A DNA stretch of 64,000 nt from positions 6,324,001-6,388,000 of the forward strand of contig NZ_CP108938.1 of NCBI RefSeq assembly GCF_036347135.1, given 5' to 3'. The stretch comes from Streptomyces sp. NBC_00775 (GTDB lineage: Bacteria > Actinomycetota > Actinomycetes > Streptomycetales > Streptomycetaceae). Position 1 is the stretch's first letter. Every line of letters begins with the position of its first letter. This document shows positions 7,409-15,732 of this stretch, piece after piece. Below the pieces are notes generated by a model. The model was not told the origin of the DNA. It worked only from the letters and a program-made list of their open reading frames with translations, and did no database searches. Both the position numbers and the translations under genes were made by a program.

Positions 7409-9052
7409 TCAGCCACCAGTTCGTAGCACAGCTGCGACGATCGGACCGGCGGCGTCCCCGCCGTGGCCGCCCTCCTGGGTCATGGCGGCGGCCGCGATGT
7501 CGTTGCGGTAGCCGGTGAACCAGCTGTTGGACTTGGACTGGCCGTCGACCTCGGCGGAGCCGGTCTTGGCGCCGATGTCACCGCCGAGCCCGGCCATCAC
7601 GCGCTGGGCGGTGCCGCTCGTCGCGGTGAGCCGCATCATCTGCTTGAGCTGCGCGGAGGTGTTGGCCGGCAGGCCCTTCGCCTGGGCCGGCACGCGGTCG
7701 TCGAGCTTCAGCGGCACGATGACCGGCTGGCGGAACGTGCCGGTGATGGCGGTCGCCGTCACCGACGCCATGTTCAGCGGGCTCAGCTGGACCTGGCCCT
7801 GGCCGATCGCGTTCGCCGCGCGGTCCGGGCCGCCGGAGGCGGGGACGCTGCCGTCGAAGGACGGGATGCCGGTCTTCCAGTTGTCCTGGCCGAGGCCGAA
7901 CCGCGTCTGCGCCTCGGTGGTGAGCGACTCGTCGGTGAGCGGCGCCTTGTCGGTGCCGTCGATGAGCTTCACGAAGGCCGTGTTGCAGGACCGCATGAAG
8001 CTGTTGGCGAGGCTGGCGTTCTCGTTCGGGACCATGCCCGTCAGGTTGTGGAAGGTCTGGCTCTGCCAGGTCGCGGTCTGCGGGCAGGGCGCGGGGCCGT
8101 TCATCGTGGTCACGCCGTTGTCGATGAACATCGCCGCGGTGACGATCTTCATCGTGGAGCCGGGCGCGAGCTTGCCGAGGAACGCCGCGTTGAACCCGTC
8201 CTCCCGGTGGTTGGCGACCGCCAGCACCTCGCCGGTGCTCGGCTTCACCGCCACCACGGACGACTCGGAGTACTGCTTGACCGCCTTCTCCGCGGCGGCC
8301 TGCGCGGTGGCGCTGAGCGTCGTACGGACCTTGCCCGTCTGCCCCTTGGCGAGGGTGACGAGGGTCGTGTCGGCCGTCTCCTCGCTCCCGTGCCGGATCG
8401 CCAGCTCGATGCCGGGTGAGCCGCCCGCCGTGTCGCCGTACTTCTCGCGCAGCGCGTCCAGGATGGGCCCGAGCGACGGGTACTTCTCCTTCGTCAGGAC
8501 AACGTTGTTGCGGTCCACGGCCTCGATCGCCGGACTCGCCGACTCGCCCGTGACCAGCGTGTCCCCGTCCTTCAGCTCCGGGTGGACGACCGACGGCTTC
8601 CAGTCGACCAGCGCCTTGCCGGTGGTGTCCCCGCGTACGACGGTCAGTTCGGAGTCGTACGAGAAGGGCTTGCTCTTCCCGTCGTACGACACCGTCGCCT
8701 TGACCGAGAACGGCACGGTCGCCCCGGACGGCGTGCCCGGCGTGATCTTCACGCCGGTGAGGTGCGCGTCGGTGCGGTAACCGCCCAGCAGCCCTTCGGC
8801 CTTCGACGCGAAGTTGGTGTACGCCGCCGCCTCGGCCGCGTCGCCCTTCTCCCACGCCGCGAAGAACTTGGCGCTGGTCTCCTTGATCTCGCCGCTGCTC
8901 GGCGGCCCGGTCTTCACCGCCGCGGGCCCGGACGCACCCGTGCCGCCGTCCCCGCTGATCGCGGTCACCACGTTGTACGCGCCGTACCCGGCGCCCCCCA
9001 CCATCACGGCGAACACACCACCGATGACAGTTGCCTTTGCCCCCTTGCGCAT
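7409..9052 (-). CDS. Penicillin-binding protein, paralogue of the downstream PBP
   Basis: The 547-residue protein has a membrane anchor at residues 8-29, a MecA_N/NTF2-like domain at about 50-155 and a C-terminal transpeptidase domain. Motifs are Ser299-Thr-Met-Lys302, Ser355-Cys-Asn357 and Lys496-Thr-Gly498. The ATG at 9052 was chosen because GGAGGG lies 9 bases upstream and the anchor begins right after it; the frame is open 24 codons further to 9124. The two paralogues align over their whole length and so arose by duplication. A perfect 18-bp palindrome lies 36 bases before this start and may control both genes. Confidence 0.9.
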   Translation of the reverse strand: MRKGAKATVIGGVFAVMVGGAGYGAYNVVTAISGDGGTGASGPAAVKTGPPSSGEIKETSAKFFAAWEKGDAAEAAAYTNFASKAEGLLGGYRTDAHLTGVKITPGTPSGATVPFSVKATVSYDGKSKPFSYDSELTVVRGDTTGKALVDWKPSVVHPELKDGDTLVTGESASPAIEAVDRNNVVLTKEKYPSLGPILDALREKYGDTAGGSPGIELAIRHGSEETADTTLVTLAKGQTGKVRTTLSATAQAAAEKAVKQYSESSVVAVKPSTGEVLAVANHREDGFNAAFLGKLAPGSTMKIVTAAMFIDNGVTTMNGPAPCPQTATWQSQTFHNLTGMVPNENASLANSFMRSCNTAFVKLIDGTDKAPLTDESLTTEAQTRFGLGQDNWKTGIPSFDGSVPASGGPDRAANAIGQGQVQLSPLNMASVTATAITGTFRQPVIVPLKLDDRVPAQAKGLPANTSAQLKQMMRLTATSGTAQRVMAGLGGDIGAKTGSAEVDGQSKSNSWFTGYRNDIAAAAMTQEGGHGGDAAGPIVAAVLRTGG

Positions 9053-9087
9053 CGCGCGAATCCCTCCCCGTGGACCCTCCCCCGAAC

Positions 9088-9105
9088 TTCTGAACGCGTT
9101 CAGAA
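9088..9105. promoter_or_regulatory. Perfect 18-bp palindrome upstream of the PBP pair (candidate TetR-type operator)
   Basis: TTCTGAACGCGTTCAGAA is a perfect palindrome 36-53 bases before the minus-strand PBP start at 9052. A TACAGT hexamer at 9128-9123 on the minus strand could be the -10 box, which would place the palindrome just after the transcription start. The GAACGCGTTC core is common in operators of TetR-family repressors. The regulator is unknown and is not encoded next to it. Confidence 0.55.
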
Positions 9106-9333
9106 AAGTTGGTCTACTCCGCACTGTAGGCGCGGATGGGGCTCATGGGGCGGACGTTCTCCGAATTGTTAGACCCAGGCGCACCCCGTCACATCCATGA
9201 ACGCCGGTCGGGATGCTGGGCGTTGGGGGCGTCTGTGCGCGTGGCGAGGGGGCCGGACGGCCGGCCGGGTGAGAGTGAGCCCGGCCGCCGCATACGCGGC
9301 CGGACCCGCCCTGCCCCGCGCACGTGCCGCCGG

Positions 9334-11076
9334 CTAGACCCAGGTATCCAGCCACATCCGTGACCGCCACTGGTCGATCGGGATCGCCGTGCCCGTGTAC
9401 AGCGGCCAGAAATAGATGAAGTTCCACACGATCAGCAGGACCAGGACGCCCGCGCCCGCCGCGCCGATGACACGGCGGCGTTCACCGGCGCCGGGTGGGC
9501 CGAGGATCGCGCCGATCATCATCGCGACGGCCAGGCAGAGGAAGGGCACGAAGACGATGGCGTAGAAGAAGAAGATCGTGCGCTCCTGGTACAGGAACCA
9601 GGGGAGGTAGCCGGCCGCGATGCCGCAGGCGATCGCGCCCGCGCGCCAGTCGCGGCGGAACGCCCAGCGCCACAGCACGTAGGCGATCGCGAAGCAGGCC
9701 GCCCACCACAGGAGCGGGGTGCCGAGGGCCAGGACCTCGCGGGCGCACTTCTGGCCGGCGTCGGCGGGGCAGCCGTCCTTGCCGGGCGCCGGGGACTCGT
9801 AGAAGTACGAGACGGGCCGGCCCAGGACGATCCAGCTCCACGGGTTCGACTGGTAGGTGTGCGGCGAGGAGAGGTGGACGTGGAACTCGAACACCTCGTG
9901 CTCGTAGTGCCACAGGCTGCGCCACCAGTCGGGGAACAGCCAGGACCAGTTGCTGTTCTTGCCGTCGCCCGCCGCCCAGTTGCGGAAGTAGCCGCCGGAG
10001 CCGTTGGTGGACGAGAGGATCCACCCCGTCCACGAGACGATGTACGTCGCGATGGCGACCGGGACCGTCGCCAGGAACGCCCAGCCCAGATCGTGCTTGA
10101 GCACCGCCAGGTGCGGCCGACGCGCGCCCGCGACCCGGCGGGAGCCGACGTCCCACAGGACCGCCATCAGGCAGAACGCGGCGAGGACGTAGAGGCCGCT
10201 CCACTTGGTGCCGAGGGCCAGGCCGAGCATCAGGCCGGCCGTCCAGCGCCACGGGCGCCAGCCCATACGGGTCGTCTCGGCGATGTGCGCGTCGGGGCGT
10301 ACGACCCCGTCCTCGTCCGACGGCAGCGCGGCCGCGAGCCGGGCCCGCGCCTTGTCGCGGTCGATGACCAGGCAGCCGAACGCGGCCAGCACGAAGAACA
10401 TCAGGATGCCGTCGAGCAGCGAGGTGCGGCTCATCACGAAGGCCAGTCCGTCCACCGCCATCAGCGCGCCCGCCAGGCAGCCGAGGAACGTCGAACGGAA
10501 CAGCCGGCGCCCGATCCGGCACAGCATCAGCACCGACAGCGTGCCGAGCACCGCCGTCATGAACCGCCAGCCGAACGGGTTGAACCCGAACATCCACTCG
10601 CCGAGCCCGATGACGTACTTGCCCACCGGCGGGTGCACGACATAGGCGGCGTCGCTCGGGATCCGCACGTTGCCGTTGCCCTGGAGGATCAGGTCGTTGG
10701 CGTCCTTCGCCCAGTTGACCTCGTAGCCGCGGTGGATGAGCGCCCAGGCGTCCTTGGCGTAGTACGTCTCGTCGAATATCACCGCCTTCGGGCTGCCCAG
10801 GTTCCAGAACCGCAGCAGCCCGGCCAGCAGCGTCACCAGGAGCGGGCCGCCCCAGCCCGACCAGCGCGTGACGCGCTCGGCGATCTCGTGGCGCAGCCCG
10901 AGCGCCGCCCAGACGCGCGGCCCGGGCTCGGCGTACGGCGGCACCAGCCGGTCGCGCACATCACTTCTCGGCGGCGCCGAATATCCGAAGCGGCGCAGCC
11001 GCTGCTGCCACGACGGCCGCTGCTCTTCGGCGGCCTGGCCCTGCCGGGTGTCCGTGGAGGACGCGGTACTGGTCAC
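9334..11076 (-). CDS. pmt: Polyprenyl-phosphomannose-protein mannosyltransferase (GT39)
   Basis: The 580-residue multispanning membrane protein belongs to the PMT family. The catalytic Asp-Glu pair occurs in the first extracellular loop (VIFDETYYAKDAW), followed by the conserved GEWMFGFNPFGWR segment. It transfers mannose from polyprenyl-phosphate-mannose to Ser/Thr of proteins during Sec export. In Streptomyces coelicolor Pmt glycosylates lipoproteins such as PstS, is needed for phage phiC31 infection, and its loss raises beta-lactam sensitivity. Its position upstream of two PBP genes on the same strand fits an envelope function. It is divergent from rsmI across 62 bp. Confidence 0.93.
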   Translation of the reverse strand: MTSTASSTDTRQGQAAEEQRPSWQQRLRRFGYSAPPRSDVRDRLVPPYAEPGPRVWAALGLRHEIAERVTRWSGWGGPLLVTLLAGLLRFWNLGSPKAVIFDETYYAKDAWALIHRGYEVNWAKDANDLILQGNGNVRIPSDAAYVVHPPVGKYVIGLGEWMFGFNPFGWRFMTAVLGTLSVLMLCRIGRRLFRSTFLGCLAGALMAVDGLAFVMSRTSLLDGILMFFVLAAFGCLVIDRDKARARLAAALPSDEDGVVRPDAHIAETTRMGWRPWRWTAGLMLGLALGTKWSGLYVLAAFCLMAVLWDVGSRRVAGARRPHLAVLKHDLGWAFLATVPVAIATYIVSWTGWILSSTNGSGGYFRNWAAGDGKNSNWSWLFPDWWRSLWHYEHEVFEFHVHLSSPHTYQSNPWSWIVLGRPVSYFYESPAPGKDGCPADAGQKCAREVLALGTPLLWWAACFAIAYVLWRWAFRRDWRAGAIACGIAAGYLPWFLYQERTIFFFYAIVFVPFLCLAVAMMIGAILGPPGAGERRRVIGAAGAGVLVLLIVWNFIYFWPLYTGTAIPIDQWRSRMWLDTWV

Positions 11077-11138
11077 CGCGCCATCGTAGGGAACACGTCT
11101 GTGGGAGTCCCGTGCCTGGGCCCTGCGAGGATGGAACC

Positions 11139-12005
11139 GTGACAGGAACGCCGGGAACTCTCGTACTCGCAGGCACCCCCATTGGCGATATCGCGGACGC
11201 GCCTCCGCGGCTGGCCCAGGAGCTGGCGGTGGCCGACGTCGTCGCCGCCGAGGACACCCGGCGGCTGCGCCGGCTCACCCAGGCGCTGGGCGTGCAGCCG
11301 GCCGGGCGCGTCGTGTCGTACTTCGAGGGCAACGAGGCGGCCCGTACGCCCGAGCTGGTCGAGGCGCTGGCCGGCGGGGCGCGGGTGCTGCTGGTGACCG
11401 ACGCCGGGATGCCGTCCGTCTCCGACCCCGGGTACCGGCTGGTCGCGGCCGCCGTCGAGAAGGACATCAAGGTCACCGCCGTACCCGGCCCGTCCGCCGT
11501 GCTCACCGCGCTCGCGCTGTCCGGGCTGCCCGTCGACCGCTTCTGCTTCGAGGGCTTCCTGCCGAGGAAGGCGGGCGAGCGCCTGTCGCGCCTGCGCGAC
11601 GTCGCCGACGAGCGGCGCACCCTCGTCTACTTCGAGGCGCCCCACCGGCTCGACGACACGCTCGCCGCGATGGCCGAGGTGTTCGGCGCGGAGCGGCGCG
11701 CCGCCGTCTGCCGCGAGCTGACGAAGACGTACGAGGAGGTCAAGCGCGGCCCGCTGGGCGAGCTGGCCGCCTGGGCCGCCGAGGGCGTACGCGGTGAGAT
11801 CACCGTCGTCGTCGAGGGCGCCGCCGACAAGGGCGCCGAGGAACTGGACGCCACCGAACTGGTGCGCAGAGTGCAGGTGCGCGAAGAGGCGGGGGAGCGG
11901 CGCAAGGAGGCGATCGCCGCCGTCGCCGCGGAGGCGGGAATTCCCAAGCGGGACGTCTTCGATGCCGTGGTCGCGGCAAAGAACGCCGCACGAAGCGCCC
12001 CATAG
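11139..12005 (+). CDS. rsmI: 16S rRNA (cytidine(1402)-2'-O)-methyltransferase RsmI
   Basis: The 288-residue protein starts with the typical TLVLAGTPIGD segment and contains the AEDTR, TDAGMPSVSDPG and PGPSAV blocks of the tetrapyrrole-methylase fold. RsmI 2'-O-methylates C1402 of 16S rRNA in the decoding centre. The GTG at 11139 is preferred because GAGGA lies 7 bases upstream and family proteins begin just before TLVLAG; a GTG at 11112 is in frame. A GAGGAT hexamer also sits 6 bases before the start, so a leaderless transcript is possible. It is the first gene of the plus-strand block and diverges from pmt. Confidence 0.93.
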   Translation: MTGTPGTLVLAGTPIGDIADAPPRLAQELAVADVVAAEDTRRLRRLTQALGVQPAGRVVSYFEGNEAARTPELVEALAGGARVLLVTDAGMPSVSDPGYRLVAAAVEKDIKVTAVPGPSAVLTALALSGLPVDRFCFEGFLPRKAGERLSRLRDVADERRTLVYFEAPHRLDDTLAAMAEVFGAERRAAVCRELTKTYEEVKRGPLGELAAWAAEGVRGEITVVVEGAADKGAEELDATELVRRVQVREEAGERRKEAIAAVAAEAGIPKRDVFDAVVAAKNAARSAP

Positions 12006-12269
12006 AAGAGCAAAGGACTGTGGCGAAAGGCAAAGCTCAGGCCGGGTAGCGGGAGCCTTCCGACAAGGAAAGACCAAAACGACTCCAATAGTCGACAGGC
12101 CTGATGCGTTCGCGCCGGGAGAAGCGTCCACTGGTTGAAGGGACGCACCCGTCCCTCGCCTTCGGAGTTTCGGAGTTTCGGACCTTCGGTGTTCGGTGGG
12201 ATTTCGGCTGTCGGCTTCAGCGGGAATCCCGTCGGCGGAGGCGCTTGTCCAGCGGACAGAGGAGCTGGC

Positions 12270-12680
12270 ATGAGTGAGATCGCAGGACAGACCGGGCATC
12301 GCAGCGCGGCGACCGCCGTCGTCCATGAGTCGTATTCCTTCGCCTGCATGCGCTGCGGGCACGGCTGGGAGCAGTCGTACGAGATAGAGCACCACCTCGA
12401 CGCCGAAGGCAGCGAGTTCGTGATGTACGTGGCGAACGGCCAGGTCGTGCCGTCGCCGCTGAGTCGGCCCAGCTGCCTGAACTGCGACAGCCATGTGGTG
12501 CGCATCATGCGCGCCGGCCAGGTGTCCTCCGTCCTCGACTCCATGCACCGCACCCCCCGTCCGGTGCCGTCCCGCCCGTCCGAGGAGGCCCTCGCGGAGC
12601 CCCGGGCCGAGCCCAGGGAGCCGCACCACTGGCACCTCTCGGATCTGCTGCATCCGTTCCACCACCGCAAGGCGGGATGA
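12270..12680 (+). CDS. Small protein with a CxxC-CxxC zinc ribbon, function unknown
   Basis: The 136-residue protein has two Cys-x-x-Cys knuckles, CMRCGHGW near residue 29 and CLNCDSH near residue 71. About 40 residues separate them, giving a likely zinc ribbon. The C-terminal third is Pro/Glu-rich and then His-rich (EPHHWHLSDLLHPFHHR). GGAG lies 5 bases before the ATG, which is why this start is used although the frame is open upstream to 12135. I do not recognise a named family. It sits between rsmI and tatD. The 264-bp gap before it holds no convincing ORF, but it has several short TTCGG-type repeats (about 12165-12230). Confidence 0.75.
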   Translation: MSEIAGQTGHRSAATAVVHESYSFACMRCGHGWEQSYEIEHHLDAEGSEFVMYVANGQVVPSPLSRPSCLNCDSHVVRIMRAGQVSSVLDSMHRTPRPVPSRPSEEALAEPRAEPREPHHWHLSDLLHPFHHRKAG

Positions 12681-12797
12681 CCGCCTTCCTGCGGTGAGGC
12701 GCCTGCTCAGGTGGGGTGCCTGCTCCGGTGAGGCGCCGCAAGGTCCGGTGAGGTAACTCGGGTGAGGCGTGGCATGCCCCTTTCGTAGGATCGGGGC
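12681..12797 (+). promoter_or_regulatory. tatD upstream region: degenerate repeats and a -10 box 6 nt before the ATG
   Basis: Four imperfect copies of a GGTGAGGCG-type unit lie between 12693 and 12772. TAGGAT at 12786-12791 matches the TAnnnT -10 consensus and ends 6 nt before the tatD ATG. There is no Shine-Dalgarno sequence between them, so the transcript is probably leaderless. Confidence 0.55.
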
Positions 12798-13670
12798 ATG
12801 CCCTCCGAGAAGACCGAAGCCCCGCCCCTGCCCGAGCCCCTGCGCGTGCCCGTCGCCGACTCGCACACCCATCTCGACATGCAGTCGGGCACGGTCGAGG
12901 AGGGCCTCGCCAAGGCCGCGTCGGTCGGGGTGACGACGGTCGTCCAGGTCGGCTGCGACGTGAAGGGCTCGCGCTGGGCGGCCGAGACGGCGGCCGAGTA
13001 CGACGCCGTCCACGCGACGGTCGCGCTGCACCCCAACGAAGCCCCCCGCATCGTGCACGGCGACCCCGACGGCTGGTCCCGGCAGGGCGCGCGGCAGCCG
13101 GGCGGGGACGCCGCCCTGGACGAGGCGCTCGCGGAGATCGACCGCCTCGCCGCCCTCCCGCACGTCAAGGGCGTCGGCGAGACCGGGCTCGACTACTTCC
13201 GTACGGGCCCCGAGGGCAAGGCCGCGCAGGAACGGTCCTTCCGCGCCCACATCGAGATCGCCAAGCGGCACGGCAAGGCCCTGGTCATCCACGACCGCGA
13301 CGCCCACACCGATGTGCTGCGCGTTCTCAAGGAAGAGGGCGCCCCCGAGCGGACGGTCTTCCACTGCTACTCCGGGGACGCCGCGATGGCCGAGCTCTGC
13401 GCCGAGGCCGGCTACTTCGTGTCCTTCGCCGGCAACATGACCTTCAAGAACGCCCAGCCACTGCGCGACGCGCTCGCCGTCGCGCCCCTGGAACTCGTCC
13501 TCGTCGAGACCGACGCGCCCTTCCTGACCCCCGCCCCGTACCGCGGACGGCCTAACGCCCCGTATCTCATTCCGGTCACGGTTCGCGCCATGGCAGCTGT
13601 ACGGGGCATCGATGAGGACGCGCTGGCGACCTCGATCGCAGCGAACACCGCGCGCGCATTCGATTACTGA
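12798..13670 (+). CDS. tatD: TatD-family metal-dependent hydrolase (DNase)
   Basis: The 290-residue TIM-barrel protein has the TatD metal ligands. These are His23 and His25 in ADSHTHLD, the Glu in KGVGETGLDY, the His in VIHDRDAH, the His in FHCYSG and the Asp in ETDAPFLTP. TatD enzymes are Mg-dependent 3'-5' exonucleases. Compared with E. coli TatD there is an insert near residues 80-95 (around DPDGWSRQG). The ATG at 12798 lies 6 nt after a TAGGAT -10 box, with no ribosome site. Placement just before rpfB, rsmA and ispE is the conserved actinobacterial order. Confidence 0.93.
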   Translation: MPSEKTEAPPLPEPLRVPVADSHTHLDMQSGTVEEGLAKAASVGVTTVVQVGCDVKGSRWAAETAAEYDAVHATVALHPNEAPRIVHGDPDGWSRQGARQPGGDAALDEALAEIDRLAALPHVKGVGETGLDYFRTGPEGKAAQERSFRAHIEIAKRHGKALVIHDRDAHTDVLRVLKEEGAPERTVFHCYSGDAAMAELCAEAGYFVSFAGNMTFKNAQPLRDALAVAPLELVLVETDAPFLTPAPYRGRPNAPYLIPVTVRAMAAVRGIDEDALATSIAANTARAFDY

Positions 13671-13766
13671 CGCATAACGGTTCCGGGGGATTTCCGGGGG
13701 CGCACCTCAGGGGAGTGTCGCGACACAGCGTAGCCGTGTTGCTTTGGAGAGTGACGACCGCTCCGC

Positions 13767-13772
13767 TAGGTT
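13767..13772 (+). promoter_or_regulatory. Candidate -10 box for rpfB
   Basis: TAGGTT fits TAnnnT and lies about 90 bp before the rpfB GTG; a loosely matching TGGAGA is 16 bases upstream. The 190-bp gap shows no recognisable riboswitch. I looked for a ydaO (c-di-AMP) element because another Streptomyces rpf gene has one. Confidence 0.35.
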
Positions 13773-13860
13773 CTGGTCTCCCTCCCGTCTCCCACCACCA
13801 CCCTGACCGAGCCCTTCGGGCACCCCTCTTTCTCCTCCGGAAACCCTGGAGCGTGTCGTC

Positions 13861-15384
13861 GTGAGCAGCTCGCAGTACGAGACGTATGGACCGACTGGTG
13901 TCGCTGGTGTTGCTAGTGGAACTGGTGGAACTGGTGCGACGGGAACGTCGTACGAGGACTACGAGGACTACGAGCCCAACGAGGCCTATGCGCCGCCGAG
14001 CGGCCATGGCTACCCGGACACGTACCAGCCCGCGTACGAGGCGCGCGCGCCGGAGCTCGAGCCCGAGGTCCCGACGGAGCCCGGGCCCGAGCGGGGGCTT
14101 CCGCGGCAGGCGGAGGGGGCGGAGGGGGCCTACGAGGCGTACGAGGCGTACGAGGCGTACGAGGCGTACGAGGCGTACGGAACGCCGGGAGGGGCGCGCG
14201 AGGAGCATGGTGCGCCGGTGCCTGGGGCGCCCACGCCCGGCGGTCGCGCCGCCGCCCGGCGCGGGGCTCGGCGCAAACGCGGCACCGAGCGCCCCGACCC
14301 GCTGCGGCGGCTCCTCCCGCAGGCGCTGGTCGTGGCGTTCCTGGCCGGCGGCACCTCCGCGTTCGTCGCCAACGACAAGGCGATCGAGCTCAGCGTCGAC
14401 GGGAAGCCGCGCACTCTGCACACCTTCGCCGACGACGTGACCGAGCTGCTCGCCGACGAGGGCGTGCGGGTGGGGGCGCACGACGTGGTGGCGCCCGCCC
14501 CCGGCACGGCGCTCGCCAGCGGCGATGAGGTCGCGGTTCACTACGGGCGCCCCGTGCACCTCACCCTCGACGGGCACCGGCGCAAGGTGTGGACGACGGC
14601 ACACACCGTGGACGGGGCGCTCAGGCAACTGGGGGTGCGCGCGGAGGGCGCGTACCTGTCGACTTCGCGCTCCCAGCGCATCGGGCGTGAGGGCCTCGCG
14701 CTCGATGTGCGTACCGAGCGCACGGTGACGATCATGGCGGACGGGCGGGCGCGCACGATCCGTACGAACGCGGCGAGTGTGCGGGAGGCCGTCGAGGAGG
14801 CCGGGATCACCCTGCGCGGGCAGGACACGACGTCCGTCGCGCCGGGGAGTTTTCCGCGTGACGGGCAGACGGTCACCGTCATGCGGGTCATCGGGACCAA
14901 GGAGGTCCGCGAGGAGGTGATTCCGTTCGAGGTGGAGCGGACGCTGGATCCCTCGCTGTTCAAGGGCATCGAGGTCGTGGAGCGGGCCGGGCAGCTGGGG
15001 GCCCGGCGGGTCACGTACTCGCTGCGGACCGTCAACGGGGTCAAGCAGCGGCCCCGGCGGATCAAGTCCGAGATGGTGCGTCAGCCGCGGGCCCAGCTGG
15101 TGAAGGTCGGTACGAAGCCCCATCCGACGTCCGTCGCCGGGGCCGATCAATTGAACTGGTCCGGTCTTGCGGCGTGCGAGTCCGGGGGGCGTCCTGGGGC
15201 CGTGGATCCGTCCGGCACGTACGGGGGCCTCTACCAGTTCGACAGCCGGACGTGGCATGCCCTTGGGGGGTCCGGGCGGCCCCAGGACGCGCCTGCCGCC
15301 GAGCAGACGTTCCGGGCGAAGAAGTTGTACGTGCGGCGGGGGGCGAGCCCTTGGCCGCATTGCGGGATGCGGCTGCACGGCTGA
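13861..15384 (+). CDS. rpfB: Resuscitation-promoting factor, RpfB type
   Basis: The 507-residue protein is a secreted or membrane-anchored muralytic enzyme. Residues 1-145 are disordered and rich in Tyr, Glu and Ala. A signal-anchor follows (LPQALVVAFLAGGTSAFVA, about 157-175). Then come three DUF348 (ubiquitin-like) domains to about residue 350, a G5 domain, and the Rpf transglycosylase-like domain from about residue 430. The catalytic Glu is in LAACESGG. Rpf enzymes cleave the glycan backbone and promote spore germination. The long acidic N-terminus is unusual for RpfB, which normally begins close to the anchor. An in-frame 9-bp tandem repeat lies within it. Confidence 0.9.
   Translation: MSSSQYETYGPTGVAGVASGTGGTGATGTSYEDYEDYEPNEAYAPPSGHGYPDTYQPAYEARAPELEPEVPTEPGPERGLPRQAEGAEGAYEAYEAYEAYEAYEAYGTPGGAREEHGAPVPGAPTPGGRAAARRGARRKRGTERPDPLRRLLPQALVVAFLAGGTSAFVANDKAIELSVDGKPRTLHTFADDVTELLADEGVRVGAHDVVAPAPGTALASGDEVAVHYGRPVHLTLDGHRRKVWTTAHTVDGALRQLGVRAEGAYLSTSRSQRIGREGLALDVRTERTVTIMADGRARTIRTNAASVREAVEEAGITLRGQDTTSVAPGSFPRDGQTVTVMRVIGTKEVREEVIPFEVERTLDPSLFKGIEVVERAGQLGARRVTYSLRTVNGVKQRPRRIKSEMVRQPRAQLVKVGTKPHPTSVAGADQLNWSGLAACESGGRPGAVDPSGTYGGLYQFDSRTWHALGGSGRPQDAPAAEQTFRAKKLYVRRGASPWPHCGMRLHG
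14131..14175 (+). repeat. Five tandem copies of a 9-bp in-frame unit inside rpfB
   Basis: TACGAGGCG is repeated exactly five times and encodes a Tyr-Glu-Ala repeat in the predicted cytoplasmic tail of RpfB. Because the unit is a multiple of three, slippage would change tail length without a frameshift. Confidence 0.95.
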
Positions 15385-15385
15385 G

Positions 15386-15712
15386 GGGGGTTTTCCGCCC
15401 CCGCCGCCCCTACCCGTCCCATCCCCAGGGGCTCCGCCCCTTCGACCCCGTTCGGTTGTGTGTCGGCTGCGGGACGGTGGGGGCTGGTCGCGCAGTTCCC
15501 CGCGCCCCTTAAAAGCACCCGGGGCGGGCCGGCGGTTGTTTAGGGGCGCGGGGAACTGCGCGACCAGCCCCCACCCACCCGCACCCGGCGAACCACCCCC
15601 GTTTTTCAGGGGCGCGGGGAACTGCGCAATCTTTTGGGGGTCTGGGGGCGGAGCCCCCAGGAAGGGATGGGACGGGTAGGGGCGGCGGGGGCGAAAACAT
15701 CCGCCGGCCCAC
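15386..15712. repeat. Composite dispersed inverted repeat, copy 1 (rpfB-rsmA gap)
   Basis: The gap has no gene. Its outer arms are inverted copies of a module containing GGGATGGGACGGGTAGGGG (left arm about 15389-15424, right arm about 15663-15697). Inner arms carry GGGGCGCGGGGAACTGCGC, as an inverted pair at about 15490-15511 and 15543-15561 and as a third copy at about 15610-15628. The same modules recur near 22330-22880, 37573-37766 and 54243-54510. The whole unit could fold into long hairpins and stop transcription after rpfB. Confidence 0.85.
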
Positions 15713-15720
15713 CGCACCCG

Positions 15721-15726
15721 TACCCT
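15721..15726 (+). promoter_or_regulatory. -10 box for rsmA, 6 nt before its start codon
   Basis: TACCCT ends 6 nt before the GTG at 15733, so transcription would begin at or next to the start codon. No Shine-Dalgarno sequence is present. No good -35 element is visible. Confidence 0.55.
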
Positions 15727-15732
15727 TGGTCC

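Noticed and set aside
13671..13860. ydaO-type c-di-AMP riboswitch upstream of rpfB
   Set aside because: I could not find the conserved core or pairing pattern, although another Streptomyces rpf gene is known to carry one.
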